A DNA stretch of 12,625 bases from Bacteroidales bacterium (GCA_029938185.1 JAOZVK010000114.1:1-12625); one strand, 5' to 3'; counted from the stretch's first letter, positions 4,994 to 11,955 are shown. Translations and numbers: made by a program. The notes: a model not told the origin generated them from the sequence alone.

Positions 4994-5413
4994 AAAAACA
5001 CAAAAACTCAAACAATGCAGTTGGTAACTTTTGTATTTATCTGATTTTATTTGATGAAAAAATATATAAAGTTGGAAAAGCTGATTATGATAGGATTACA
5101 CTTTCAACAGGAACTCCTACACGTATACATCAACAAGTTCGGATTTTAAGTACTAAGTATATAAATAAGTAGTTTTACAAAAGTTTTTTGACATTTGTTT
5201 TTACGCAATTGGCTGTATGATAGCTATATATAAAAATGCGAAAGCCACATTAAATAGGTCGAAGACCTTAAAAGAATTGATCATGTAATTTTTGAGGTTC
5301 TTTTGAGTGTATCTACCTTAGATGCTAAATTATACGAATATAAGTTACTAAAAAAGATATATAATCGAGATGGTGAAATACCTGAGGGTAACCGAAAAAG
5401 TTTTAAACCTTAA
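4990..5413 (+). pseudogene. GIY-YIG/T5orf172-like nuclease-domain protein interrupted by a 103-bp element
   Basis: The 5' part (4990-5165) encodes NFCIYLILFDEKIYKVGKAD, then PTRIHQQVRILSTKYIN. The 3' part (5269-5413) encodes KRIDHVIFEVLLSVSTLDAKL, then YEYKLLKKIY and PEGNRKSFKP before TAA. Removing exactly the 103 bp at 5166-5268 restores one frame of 106 residues. The pattern YLI-(x)-IYKVGKA, then R-HQQ-R, then a helix with Glu (YEYKLLKKIY), then a terminal GN-KSFKP fits a GIY-YIG superfamily domain of the T5orf172 type, with the Tyr, Lys/Arg and Glu positions of the active site present. Such domains cut DNA in phages and homing systems and also occur as C-terminal toxin domains. As it stands the product is 60 residues and lacks the Glu helix. 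The next gene starts 6 bases after the restored stop, so they probably formed an operon. Confidence 0.75.
5166..5268 (-). mobile_element. 103-bp interspersed element inside the GIY-YIG-like gene
   Basis: Full-length minus-oriented copy: AGGTC-TTC-GACCT at 5256-5268, GTGGCTTTCGCATTTTTATA, and the end AAAACTTTTGTAAAACTACTTA reading down to 5166. Exactly 103 bp. Removal joins ATA AAT AAA AGA across the site in frame. In element orientation the flanks are TTTTA before and TTTAT after. Orientation is opposite to the host gene, unlike the insertion in the toxin gene at 4063. Confidence 0.92.
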
Positions 5414-5419
5414 ATAATT

Positions 5420-5926
5420 ATGAAAAATATACGAATAATTGGTTATTACACTACTCCACGACATCATTTTGGTCTTGCAGCTCCATTACTCAATTTAATT
5501 GAGACAACTGTAAATACAGAAATTCTGGCTAAATATACTTTCACTAAAGTAAATTCTAAAGTACTGGAAATAATGCTTGATACTGAAGTTGAAACAAATA
5601 AAAGAAGAATAAAGCAATTAAGTAAAACTGGACGTGGACAGTATTTTAGTTTTGCATTTTGCTTGCCATATCATGTTATTGTTCAAAATGACGAAGTAAA
5701 TATCGCTGTATTTATCAACGAATTTATGGAAGCAATTCGCGAAGCACTTTCACAATTCAAGATTATTCCCGATAGTATCATAGAAAATCTGAAAAAACAA
5801 CTCATAGCCAAAACAGAGGGTAAAAAAGAATATGTATATGTAATGCCTAAACAACTGAAAGACTTCTATAACATTGCTGATGAAGTATCCCGTGAATTCA
5901 AAGCAGGAGAGTTGGTTGCGGAATAG
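5420..5926 (+). CDS. Unrecognised 168-residue protein, possible immunity partner
   Basis: I do not recognise the family. The product is soluble-looking, without signal peptide or membrane segment. Visible stretches: an N-terminal IRIIGYYTTPRHHFGLAAPLL, with an HH pair and a hydrophobic run; a charged middle segment VETNKRRIKQLSKTGRGQYF; a strand-like FAFCLPYHVIV; and a helical end FMEAIREALSQFKIIPDSII. It starts 6 bases after the restored stop of the GIY-YIG-like gene, so the two were probably one operon. A small gene directly after a toxin-domain nuclease is where immunity proteins of polymorphic toxins usually sit; this is inference from position only. The gene is open and complete. A partial 103-bp element follows 24 bases after its stop. 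Confidence 0.6.
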   Translation: MKNIRIIGYYTTPRHHFGLAAPLLNLIETTVNTEILAKYTFTKVNSKVLEIMLDTEVETNKRRIKQLSKTGRGQYFSFAFCLPYHVIVQNDEVNIAVFINEFMEAIREALSQFKIIPDSIIENLKKQLIAKTEGKKEYVYVMPKQLKDFYNIADEVSREFKAGELVAE

Positions 5927-5949
5927 AATAAGATTTTGAACAGATTTTA

Positions 5950-6020
5950 AGGTCTTCGACCTTATTTAATGGGGCTTACGTATTTTTATAAACCACTATC
6001 ATGCAGTCAATTGTGCGAAA
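5950..6020 (+). mobile_element. Right-truncated 103-bp-family element
   Basis: Perfect hairpin with a longer stem (AAGGTC-TTC-GACCTT, 5949-5963), then ATTTAATGGGGCTTACGTA and a core with TATCATGCAGTCAATTGTGCG, matching the copy at 5166-5268 (TATCATACAGCCAATTGCGTA). After about 6020 the similarity stops; the AAAACTTTTG-TACTTA end is missing and the ATG of the next gene follows at 6024. It lies between two unrecognised genes. Confidence 0.75.
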
Positions 6021-6023
6021 ATT

Positions 6024-6365
6024 ATGGAAAAACATTTTAGATATATAACAGTCCCAAAAGATAAAAATGCAGTAGAAGCATTAGACTATGATACTGCAAC
6101 AGATGAACAATTAATCGAATGGAAATTAACACATGACGAATTTATGGAGTTGTGGAATTTGCAAGTTTTTGATAAAATAAATTCTGATTGCGATACAATA
6201 ATTGATGACTACGAAAATGAAAGTATAACAGAAAAAGAACGTTTAAATCAATGTTTTTTAGTTGTAAATCAATTTAGTAACAAAGGAAACGGAAGTGTTA
6301 AACGATTTACTGAAATGGTTAAAACTGCAATTGATTTAAAAACAGGATTATATTTTTATTTTTAA
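6024..6365 (+). CDS. Unrecognised acidic 113-residue protein
   Basis: No family recognised. The protein is strongly acidic and looks soluble and mostly helical: KHFRYITVPKDKNAVEALDY, then DEQLIEWKLTHDEFMEL, a DSDCDTIID-like segment (NSDCDTIIDDYENE), and KRFTEMVKTAIDL near the end. It ends in the aromatic GLYFYF. Small, acidic, single-domain proteins in such islands are often immunity proteins or antitoxins, but nothing here proves it. ATG at 6024 directly follows the end of a truncated 103-bp element, so its original leader has been replaced and the present start may not be the ancestral one. Intact and + strand like its neighbours. Confidence 0.5.
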   Translation: MEKHFRYITVPKDKNAVEALDYDTATDEQLIEWKLTHDEFMELWNLQVFDKINSDCDTIIDDYENESITEKERLNQCFLVVNQFSNKGNGSVKRFTEMVKTAIDLKTGLYFYF

Positions 6366-6716
6366 CAAGATTAATGACAAGAAATCACAAGCCTAATAGT
6401 AGCTTTAAAATCAGTAGTTTAGGTTTGAAAATTCTGAGTTTGATACTGGTCATATAAAAATACGAGCAAAATAGCTTATTTAAGTTTTTTATTAGTTCAT
6501 AAAATGTTATTTTATTTAGTTCTTATTTTTTTTGTATTATAGTTTTAACCACAGAGTAAAATTTCAGAAAGTTTTTATAGGTCAAACTTTGCAAATTGTA
6601 TAATCAAAAGTCCGTAAGGACGGTCTATTGTTAGCCCCGTATGAAGCAAAGCGAAATGCAGGGAATACAAGTTAGGTAATGATAATACAAAATCAAAAAA
6701 AGAATAAAATTAGAAC
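6366..6716. other. Gene-free spacer holding a Bacteroidota intergenic repeat
   Basis: No coding region seen. CCTAA (about 6395) and TTAGG (about 6420) form a small inverted repeat near the 3' end of the preceding gene. From about 6539, TTAACCACAGAGTAAAA and AACTTTGCAAATTG resemble the CTTTGCG repeat type in worn form. At 6610-6660, GTCCGTAAGGAC followed by TTAGCCCCGTATGAAGC and GCAGGGAA resembles the 'gtccgtaaggac...agccccgt' repeat I recall as common in Bacteroidota intergenic DNA. Confidence 0.5.
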
Positions 6717-6819
6717 TAAGTACTGTTACAAAAGTTTTTCAACATTTATATTTTATTAATTTGCATATTATTTGAATGTTAAAAGAATGCGTAAGCCACA
6801 TTAAATAGGTCGAAGACCT
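6717..6819 (-). mobile_element. 103-bp interspersed element upstream of the permease gene
   Basis: Full-length minus-oriented copy: AGGTC-TTC-GACCT at 6807-6819, AATGTGGCTTACGCATTC, a core with TAATATGCAAATTAATAAAA, and the end GAAAAACTTTTGTAACAGTACTTA reading down to 6717. Exactly 103 bp. The core type is shared with 4785-4887. It ends 25 bases before the start codon of the permease gene and is the last copy in the window. Confidence 0.9.
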
Positions 6820-6844
6820 TATATAAATTTAAAAAATTACAAAA

Positions 6845-8056
6845 TTGAATTTTCCATTATTTATAGCAAAACGTTATTTAGTATCGAAAAAAAAGCTAAA
6901 TATAATTAATTTTATATCTGTAATTTCGGTATCAGGTGTTGCTGTTGGTACAATGGCACTAATAGTTGTATTATCAGTTTTTAATGGTTTTGATAGTATT
7001 ATAAAATCATTTTTTAATGCATTTGACCCAGATATTAAGATAAGTTTAGTGAAGGGAAAAGTTTTTAATCCTAATTCATCAAATTTTGATAAAGTTAAAA
7101 AATTAAAGGGTGTACTTGTTTTTTCGGAAATTCTTGAAGAAAAAGCCATATTTGAATATGGAGACAAAAAACATATTGGAGAAATAAAAGGAGTATCAGA
7201 GAATTATCATAAATTGAATGGTATTGATACACTAATAAATGATGGTAAATTTATTTTAAGAGATAAAAATGAAAATTTTGCAGTTATTGGAAATGGTGTT
7301 GCTCACATACTTTCGATAAGTATAAACAGACTAAGACCAATAAAAATATGGTCAGTAATACGAGGAAAAAAACTTACATTTGATACCGAGCGGGCTTTTA
7401 ATAAATCTTATATTTTCCCATCTGGTACTTTTGCTTTTTTTGGTGATGATTATGACAATAAATACATAATTACTCCTTTAAAGTTTGCTCAAAATCTTAT
7501 GAAATATAAGAATAAAGTAAGTTCAATAGAAATAAAACTGAGTAATGATTTTGATAAATCAAATATTCAGAGTGAAATAAAACAAATACTGGGTAGTAAA
7601 TATAATGTAAAAAACAGGTATGAGCAGCATGAGTTATTGTTTAAAATAATGAAATCGGAAAAATGGGCTATTTTTCTAATATTATCATTTATATTAACAA
7701 TTGCATCATTCAACATTGTAAGTTCATTAACAATGCTTATTATTGATAAAAAAGATGATATTATTACCTTAAAAAATCTTGGTGCAAACAATTCTACAAT
7801 TAAAAAGATTTTTCTTTTTGAAGGTTGGTTAATATCCGTTTTGGGAGCAATGTTTGGACTTATTTTGGGAGGTTTTATCAGTTGGGTTCAGCAAGAATAC
7901 AAAGTAATTAAAATTAGTGGTGCATTTATTATTGACGCATATCCAGTAAGTATAAATTATTTAGATTTTATATATACTTTTCTTACAGTTGTATTAATAG
8001 GCTTTTTGGCTTCATGGATTCCTATTAGATATATTTCAAAAAAAACATTTTCATAA
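6845..8056 (+). CDS. FtsX/LolC-LolE-family ABC transporter permease
   Basis: A 403-residue inner-membrane permease of the MacB/FtsX type, the membrane partner of a LolD-like ATPase; family members drive lipoprotein release or related envelope export. Visible order: short cytoplasmic start with FIAKRYLVSKKK; TM1 about residues 22-47 (ISVISVSGVAVGTMALIVVL, then FNGF); a large periplasmic domain about 50-265; and three C-terminal TMs at about 272-295, 322-350 and 368-392. The cytoplasmic IITLKNLGANNSTIKKIFL loop is the ATPase-coupling helix ('lk.lGas...i..iFl'). The N- and C-terminal ends match LolC/LolE length. The start is TTG at 6845; an in-frame TAA at 6830 leaves no ATG upstream. In relatives I recall this gene directly after rbfA. 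Ends at a strong hairpin terminator. Confidence 0.88.
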   Translation: MNFPLFIAKRYLVSKKKLNIINFISVISVSGVAVGTMALIVVLSVFNGFDSIIKSFFNAFDPDIKISLVKGKVFNPNSSNFDKVKKLKGVLVFSEILEEKAIFEYGDKKHIGEIKGVSENYHKLNGIDTLINDGKFILRDKNENFAVIGNGVAHILSISINRLRPIKIWSVIRGKKLTFDTERAFNKSYIFPSGTFAFFGDDYDNKYIITPLKFAQNLMKYKNKVSSIEIKLSNDFDKSNIQSEIKQILGSKYNVKNRYEQHELLFKIMKSEKWAIFLILSFILTIASFNIVSSLTMLIIDKKDDIITLKNLGANNSTIKKIFLFEGWLISVLGAMFGLILGGFISWVQQEYKVIKISGAFIIDAYPVSINYLDFIYTFLTVVLIGFLASWIPIRYISKKTFS

Positions 8057-8084
8057 AAAAACAGCCTTTAGGCTGCTTTTTTTA
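8054..8084. terminator. Bidirectional rho-independent terminator
   Basis: CAGCC (8062-8066), loop TTTA, GGCTG (8071-8075), preceded by seven A and followed by a C and eight T. The A-run and T-run make it able to act on both strands. It serves the permease gene from the left and the DUF2147 gene from the right. Confidence 0.92.
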
Positions 8085-8110
8085 TGTAATGTGTAGTGAG
8101 GTTAAAAAGC

Positions 8111-8548
8111 TTAATTTGTTGGATGCCATGTTTGAGTTCTGAAAAAAAAACCGATATAACCTCTTACTTGAAGTTTTCCTCCTTCAATCCATATTTTGCA
8201 ATCATAAGTACTTCCGTTATTGGGGTCTAAAATTTCTCCATCTTCCCACTCATTACCGTCTTTTTTCATTTTGGTAATTATTGTCATACCAACGATTTTT
8301 TTGTTATATCTTGAATCATTCTTATCACATTTTGTACATTTATTATTTTGTTTGTCTTTTTCAAATAATTTTATAATTTTTCCATAATATAATCCATCGC
8401 TTCCTTTCCATATTTCAACAACAGATTTTGGTTTATTTGTTTCATCGTCAATAGTTTTCCACTTGCCAACAATTGATTGAGAAAAACTACTAATTCCTCC
8501 CATTAAAAAAATGGCAATTAAGCTTAAGACATAAAAAGTTTTCTTCAT
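8111..8548 (-). CDS. Secreted DUF2147 family protein
   Basis: DUF2147 proteins are small lipocalin-like beta proteins of unknown function, exported in many Bacteroidota and Proteobacteria. The 145-residue product has an N-terminal signal peptide (about residues 1-24: KK, a hydrophobic core LSLIAIFLMGGI, then SSFSQ). The mature part starts with SIVGKWKTIDDETNKPKSVV, the family's opening 'i.G.W.t.d......s.v.i'. Then come GLYYGKIIKL, KIVGMTIITKMKKDGNEWEDG, ILDPNNGSTYDCKIW and LQVRGYIGFFFRTQTW, which are the family's conserved 'G..l.......W..G.iydP..Gk.Y......l..L.vrGy.g..g.tq.W' sequence. A CTKC pair at about residues 71-74 may bind a metal or form a disulphide. A perfect TATATTTGC box lies upstream, and the gene ends at the shared terminator. 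It is probably monocistronic. Confidence 0.9.
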   Translation of the reverse strand: MKKTFYVLSLIAIFLMGGISSFSQSIVGKWKTIDDETNKPKSVVEIWKGSDGLYYGKIIKLFEKDKQNNKCTKCDKNDSRYNKKIVGMTIITKMKKDGNEWEDGEILDPNNGSTYDCKIWIEGGKLQVRGYIGFFFRTQTWHPTN

Positions 8549-8609
8549 AGTTCTAAAAATTTAATTGGTTATTATTAATAAAAAATTATAGGTACTTGGT
8601 ACTTATTTT

Positions 8610-8618
8610 GCAAATATA
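8610..8618 (-). promoter_or_regulatory. Bacteroidota -7 box for the DUF2147 gene
   Basis: On the minus strand the sequence reads TATATTTGC, a perfect TAnnTTTGC match, about 62 bases before the ATG at 8548. No clear TTTG -33 box is visible. Just downstream (8591-8604) is a direct repeat GGTACTT-GGTACTT that could be an operator. Confidence 0.5.
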
Positions 8619-8752
8619 ATATAACTTTTAATAAAATTTTTCCTAATTTAATATAAAATATTTGTTTTAAAAAAAATCATGAGCATAATGTTTTGTAACA
8701 TATAAAGTTAATACTTTAACGAAAAAAAACCTTTTCAAGTATTTACCTATCA

Positions 8753-10222
8753 TTATATCGAAGCTTTAAATTGTAAATACAATCCACCTTTTAAATATTT
8801 ATTATACGAATATTCTATTCTCAAAACTTTATCATAATATGTAATTAGGTCTAAACCAAGACCAAATCCATACAATAAAGTATTAACCATATAATTATTA
8901 TTTATTTTATATAAGTTGTAATTATCATACACATATCCTATATCTAAATGAATATTTAAAAAAGAAGTAAAATGTATTTTATTAAATTTTTTTAAAGGAA
9001 TAAATGATAATTTAAAAATTTGTGTTGGTATTAGTTGGAACTTCAAATTTGATTTTAAAGATGCAAAGCCTTGTCCATCAATAACATTATATTCATATCC
9101 GCGAAGATATTTTTTATAACCAAGTGCATCTTGCAAGTAGTAAGGTACTTTATCATTAAAATAAGATTTTAGTGCCAACTCTCCAGCAAAATAAAATCGT
9201 TTGTGTAAAGGAGTATATTTTTTAAATTCTACATATGATTCATATATATCAATAGTATTTTTGTTAAATATACCGAAACCTCTTTTTTTTAAATATAATT
9301 TTAAGAAATATCCTTTCAAGGGGTAGCTTCGGGAGTCTCTATAATCTTTTCTAAATTCATATTTTATTGCAAAATATTGAATCTTGTTTTTTGAATCGCC
9401 CAGATAATTTTCATTTAGTTTTACAACAGTATCGCTTACATTTATTTTAGTATATAATAAAACTATATTATGATTTGAGTATAAACTATTATGATAAGTA
9501 TATATTGTAAGAGCAGATGATTTGTTCACAATATATTGGTTATCTGCTTTAAATGTTTTAACTATATTTTCATTGCTATTGTAATCAACCGAGTTGTGCA
9601 TAGAATTTGTAACATTAAAACCCATTGTATTTTTCATTTTTTTGCCAATAAAAATATCTTTATACCACAAAGTTAGTCGTTTGGAATACCCAGATGTCAA
9701 ACTAAGTTTTACATATTCATTTCTTCCTCTAAAGTTGTTCTTTTTCAATGAAAAACTATAATTAATTCTCGAATAGTCTTTGTTTTTTATCCATGAGCTA
9801 AAATTCCTATCAGTATGTTTGACTGATAAATATGGCCATAAATACCATCGTTCTTCAACAATTATTTTTATTAATATTCGATTTCTATTGTATATTGTAT
9901 ACTCAATTGTTACATAGTTGAATAATTTATGGCGTAATAAATTATTTTTATTACGTTCTATTATCTTTTCTATATCACTAAATATTAGAGTATCTCCAAT
10001 TTTTATACTAAGTTCTCGTAAAATTATTTTACGTTTAGTTTTTTTATTTCCATAAATTTTTATTGAATCTAATACTCCAAATTTTATTTTAGAACTGTCT
10101 GATAGTTGCTTGTGGGGTTTTGTGAGAATTGATTTATTTTGGGTATATGTAGTTTCATATATTACTAATATTTTTAATAATATAATTACTAAAAATATTG
10201 AATAAGTATTTGATTTATCCAT
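8753..10222 (-). CDS. BamA/TamA-superfamily outer-membrane beta-barrel protein with one POTRA domain
   Basis: A 489-residue protein with an N-terminal hydrophobic export segment (about residues 8-23, IFLVIILLKILVIYET), then a POTRA-like domain at about 45-125. The latter shows GVLDSIKIYGNKKTKRKII and LRELSIKIGDTLIFSDIEKI, with RHKLFNYVTIEYTI and ILIKIIVEERWY, the standard 'I.V.GN..t...vi.rel.l..Gd......l......l...glF..v.i' pattern. The remainder, about 130-489, is rich in alternating aromatic strands and turns (YVKLSLTSGYSKRLTLWYKD, FAIKYEFRKDYRDSRSYPLKG, ALGYKKYLRGYEYNVIDGQGF), with RGY as the usual barrel-lumen motif, and ends in a C-terminal strand LYLQFKASI. This resembles the Omp85-like 'surface antigen' barrels of Bacteroidota, shorter than BamA (one POTRA, not five). 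It may insert or secrete proteins or lipids; the substrate is unknown. Its ATG overlaps the CBS gene's stop (TAATG). Confidence 0.85.
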   Translation of the reverse strand: MDKSNTYSIFLVIILLKILVIYETTYTQNKSILTKPHKQLSDSSKIKFGVLDSIKIYGNKKTKRKIILRELSIKIGDTLIFSDIEKIIERNKNNLLRHKLFNYVTIEYTIYNRNRILIKIIVEERWYLWPYLSVKHTDRNFSSWIKNKDYSRINYSFSLKKNNFRGRNEYVKLSLTSGYSKRLTLWYKDIFIGKKMKNTMGFNVTNSMHNSVDYNSNENIVKTFKADNQYIVNKSSALTIYTYHNSLYSNHNIVLLYTKINVSDTVVKLNENYLGDSKNKIQYFAIKYEFRKDYRDSRSYPLKGYFLKLYLKKRGFGIFNKNTIDIYESYVEFKKYTPLHKRFYFAGELALKSYFNDKVPYYLQDALGYKKYLRGYEYNVIDGQGFASLKSNLKFQLIPTQIFKLSFIPLKKFNKIHFTSFLNIHLDIGYVYDNYNLYKINNNYMVNTLLYGFGLGLDLITYYDKVLRIEYSYNKYLKGGLYLQFKASI

Positions 10223-10887
10223 TAAATATTTAGATAGTTTATAAGTGAGTCAAGACGTTCTTCAAATATTTCAACTTCGTGATTATCATCTGAAAAAGAA
10301 GATTTTATGGTATAATTGTATCTTTCAAATGTTTGAATAATAGAAGTAAGTTCCAATATATTTAGTTTTAATGTTACATCTATTTTATTTGAATTAGCTA
10401 AAGATTTTACATACAGACTAAGTATTTTTGCATCATTGTTTTCAATTATTCTAGATATTTCGGTTAAATGATAATCAATATTATTTACTTCAAGTACAAT
10501 AATACTTCCTTTTTTGTCTATTGATGTTAGTTCAATAAATTTTTGAACCAAATCATTTAAAACAATAACTCCCAAATATTCATTACTTGCATTAACAACT
10601 GGAATAATTGTTAATTTATTTTGCGATATTGAGTTAATTACATCAAATATATGCTGGTAATCATATACAAACGCATTGTATAATGATAGTTCGTGAGCAC
10701 CAATTGCAGTATTAGTTTCATTTAAATCATATATATCTGTATCGGATATCATTCCCAAAAATTCGCGATTATTTACAATTGGCAAATGTGATATTCTAAA
10801 TACCTCCATCCAGCTTAAAGCCTTTGCTGCTGTATCAGAGGTTTTTAAAGGAATAATTATATCTGAAATTAAATCTTTAGCTATCAT
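10222..10887 (-). CDS. CBS-domain pair protein with a C-terminal ACT-like region
   Basis: A 221-residue cytoplasmic protein. The N-terminal half holds two CBS motifs: about residues 3-55 (IIPLKTSDTAAKALSWMEVF, ISHLPIVNNREFLGMISDTDI) and about 68-117 (FVYDYQHIFDVINSISQNK, LTIIPVVNASNEYLGVIVLNDL). Both have the standard 'hlPVvd....G.is..di' core, which binds adenine nucleotides and senses energy state. The C-terminal part (about 125-205, GSIIVLEVNNIDYHLTEISRI, KIDVTLKLNILELTSIIQTF) looks like an ACT-type fold. In other Bacteroidota I recall a similar protein near an NAD kinase gene and pdxJ; here pdxJ is divergent, 89 bases away. Its TAA overlaps the ATG of the barrel protein gene by one base, so the two are translationally coupled. 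The biochemical role is unknown. Confidence 0.88.
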   Translation of the reverse strand: MIAKDLISDIIIPLKTSDTAAKALSWMEVFRISHLPIVNNREFLGMISDTDIYDLNETNTAIGAHELSLYNAFVYDYQHIFDVINSISQNKLTIIPVVNASNEYLGVIVLNDLVQKFIELTSIDKKGSIIVLEVNNIDYHLTEISRIIENNDAKILSLYVKSLANSNKIDVTLKLNILELTSIIQTFERYNYTIKSSFSDDNHEVEIFEERLDSLINYLNI

Positions 10888-10914
10888 ATTTATAAAACTT
10901 ATAATATTTCGTAT

Positions 10915-10923
10915 TAATTTTGC
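10915..10923 (+). promoter_or_regulatory. Bacteroidota -7 box for pdxJ
   Basis: TAATTTTGC is a perfect TAnnTTTGC match, 53 bases upstream of the pdxJ ATG, inside the 89-base divergent gap between the CBS gene and pdxJ. The -33 box is not clear. Confidence 0.5.
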
Positions 10924-10976
10924 AAGTATTATTAATCTACAAACCTAAATTACAATATTAATATATATAAATTAAA

Positions 10977-11690
10977 ATGACAAGATTAAGTGTAAATATA
11001 AACAAAATAGCAACAATACGTAATGCTAGAGGAAACAATATTCCTGATTTAGTAGAAGCAACAATTAATTGTGAAAAATTTGGAGCTCAAGGTATAACTG
11101 TTCATCCTCGACCTGATGAAAGACATATTAGATACCAAGACGTTATAGACATAAAACCTATTATAACTACCGAGTTTAACATAGAGGGATATCCAAACAA
11201 AAAATTTATGGATTTGGTTTTAAGCATAATCCCAAATCAGGTAACCCTTGTTCCAGATCCTCCTGATGCTTTGACATCTAATGCTGGCTGGGATACTATA
11301 AAGTATAAAAGCTTTTTAAAAGATATTATTTCTGAATTTAAAAATAAGGGAATAAGAAGCTCCATTTTTATTGATACTAATATTAGAAATATTGAAAATG
11401 CAAAAGATACTGGTACCGACAGAATTGAACTATATACTGAACCATTTGCAAACAAATATTCAATTAACAAATTTGATGCAATATCTAATTTTGTTGAGGC
11501 AGCTAAACTTGCTAATAAACTGGGTTTAGGTTTAAATGCTGGTCATGATTTGAATCTTGATAATTTAAAGTTTTTTAGCGATAATATTCCTAATCTTAAA
11601 GAGGTTTCAATTGGTCATGCACTTATTTCTGATGCTTTATATTGGGGTTTACAAAATACTATACAAATGTATTTGAACTTGTTAAAATAA
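10977..11690 (+). CDS. pdxJ: Pyridoxine 5'-phosphate synthase
   Basis: PdxJ condenses 1-deoxy-xylulose 5-phosphate with 3-amino-2-oxopropyl phosphate to give pyridoxine 5'-phosphate, the ring-closing step of the DXP-dependent vitamin B6 pathway. The 237-residue TIM barrel has the usual length. Conserved parts: VNINKIATIRNARGNN (about residues 6-21) at the substrate loop; GAQGITVHPRPDERHIRYQD (about 36-55), with the catalytic His and phosphate-binding Arg; TTEFNIEGYP (about 63-72), with the catalytic Glu; SSIFIDTN (about 122-129); IELYTEPFA (about 144-152); LGLNAGHDLN (about 179-188), with the second catalytic His; and SIGHALISDAL (about 211-221), the phosphate site. The Lys in NINKIA, where E. 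coli has His (NIDHIA), is, as far as I recall, usual in Bacteroidota PdxJ. Complete and intact. No clear terminator follows. Confidence 0.96.
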   Translation: MTRLSVNINKIATIRNARGNNIPDLVEATINCEKFGAQGITVHPRPDERHIRYQDVIDIKPIITTEFNIEGYPNKKFMDLVLSIIPNQVTLVPDPPDALTSNAGWDTIKYKSFLKDIISEFKNKGIRSSIFIDTNIRNIENAKDTGTDRIELYTEPFANKYSINKFDAISNFVEAAKLANKLGLGLNAGHDLNLDNLKFFSDNIPNLKEVSIGHALISDALYWGLQNTIQMYLNLLK

Positions 11691-11878
11691 ATTTCTTGAG
11701 GCAATTTTGATGATTTGTAAGTAAGGGATATGACGAATTATTAATTACGAATTGAATGATAGTCGATTATATAAAACAAAAAGTTAAAATATTAACCTTT
11801 TACAGTATAATCGTTTTTTTTGGCTACACGTCTGAAGTTGGTCTGTCTTGTTTTTCAAGTAGTTTTAATCATAGAATT

Positions 11879-11955
11879 AAAGAAAACTTTGCGAAACTTT
11901 GCGTCAAACTTTGTGTAACTTTGCGGTTAAAAAGCAGCTAACTTAAAACTGGTAG
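11879..11955. repeat. Bacteroidota CTTTGCG-type dispersed repeat, copy 2
   Basis: AAACTTTGCG occurs with variation four times in a row (AACTTTGCG, AACTTTGCG, AACTTTGTG, AACTTTGCG), followed by GTTAAAAAGC and TAACTTAAAACTGGT. It matches the copy at 2614-2680. Confidence 0.8.

Noticed and set aside
22..6819. CRISPR array formed by the regularly recurring AGGTCTTCGACCT hairpins
   Set aside because: Copies are hundreds of bases to kilobases apart, in both orientations, with conserved sequence at both ends of each unit; there are no short repeat-spacer units and no cas genes.
802..6844. Integron-type gene-cassette array
   Set aside because: The run of small + strand genes with repeats between them suggested one. 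But the 103-bp sequences lie inside genes in both orientations, no paired R/L boxes of the attC type are clear (only loose GCCTAAC near 4605 and ATTAGGC near 4751), and no integrase gene is in the window.
6874..7791. Minus-strand open frames at 6874-7167 and 7567-7791
   Set aside because: They lie entirely within the well-supported permease gene on the other strand and show no family features.
11237..11470. Minus-strand open frame inside pdxJ
   Set aside because: It is a shadow of the conserved pdxJ coding sequence.
11756..11941. 61-codon open frame on the + strand
   Set aside because: Its second half is a CTTTGCG-type intergenic repeat found again at 2614-2680, and the sequence resembles no protein.
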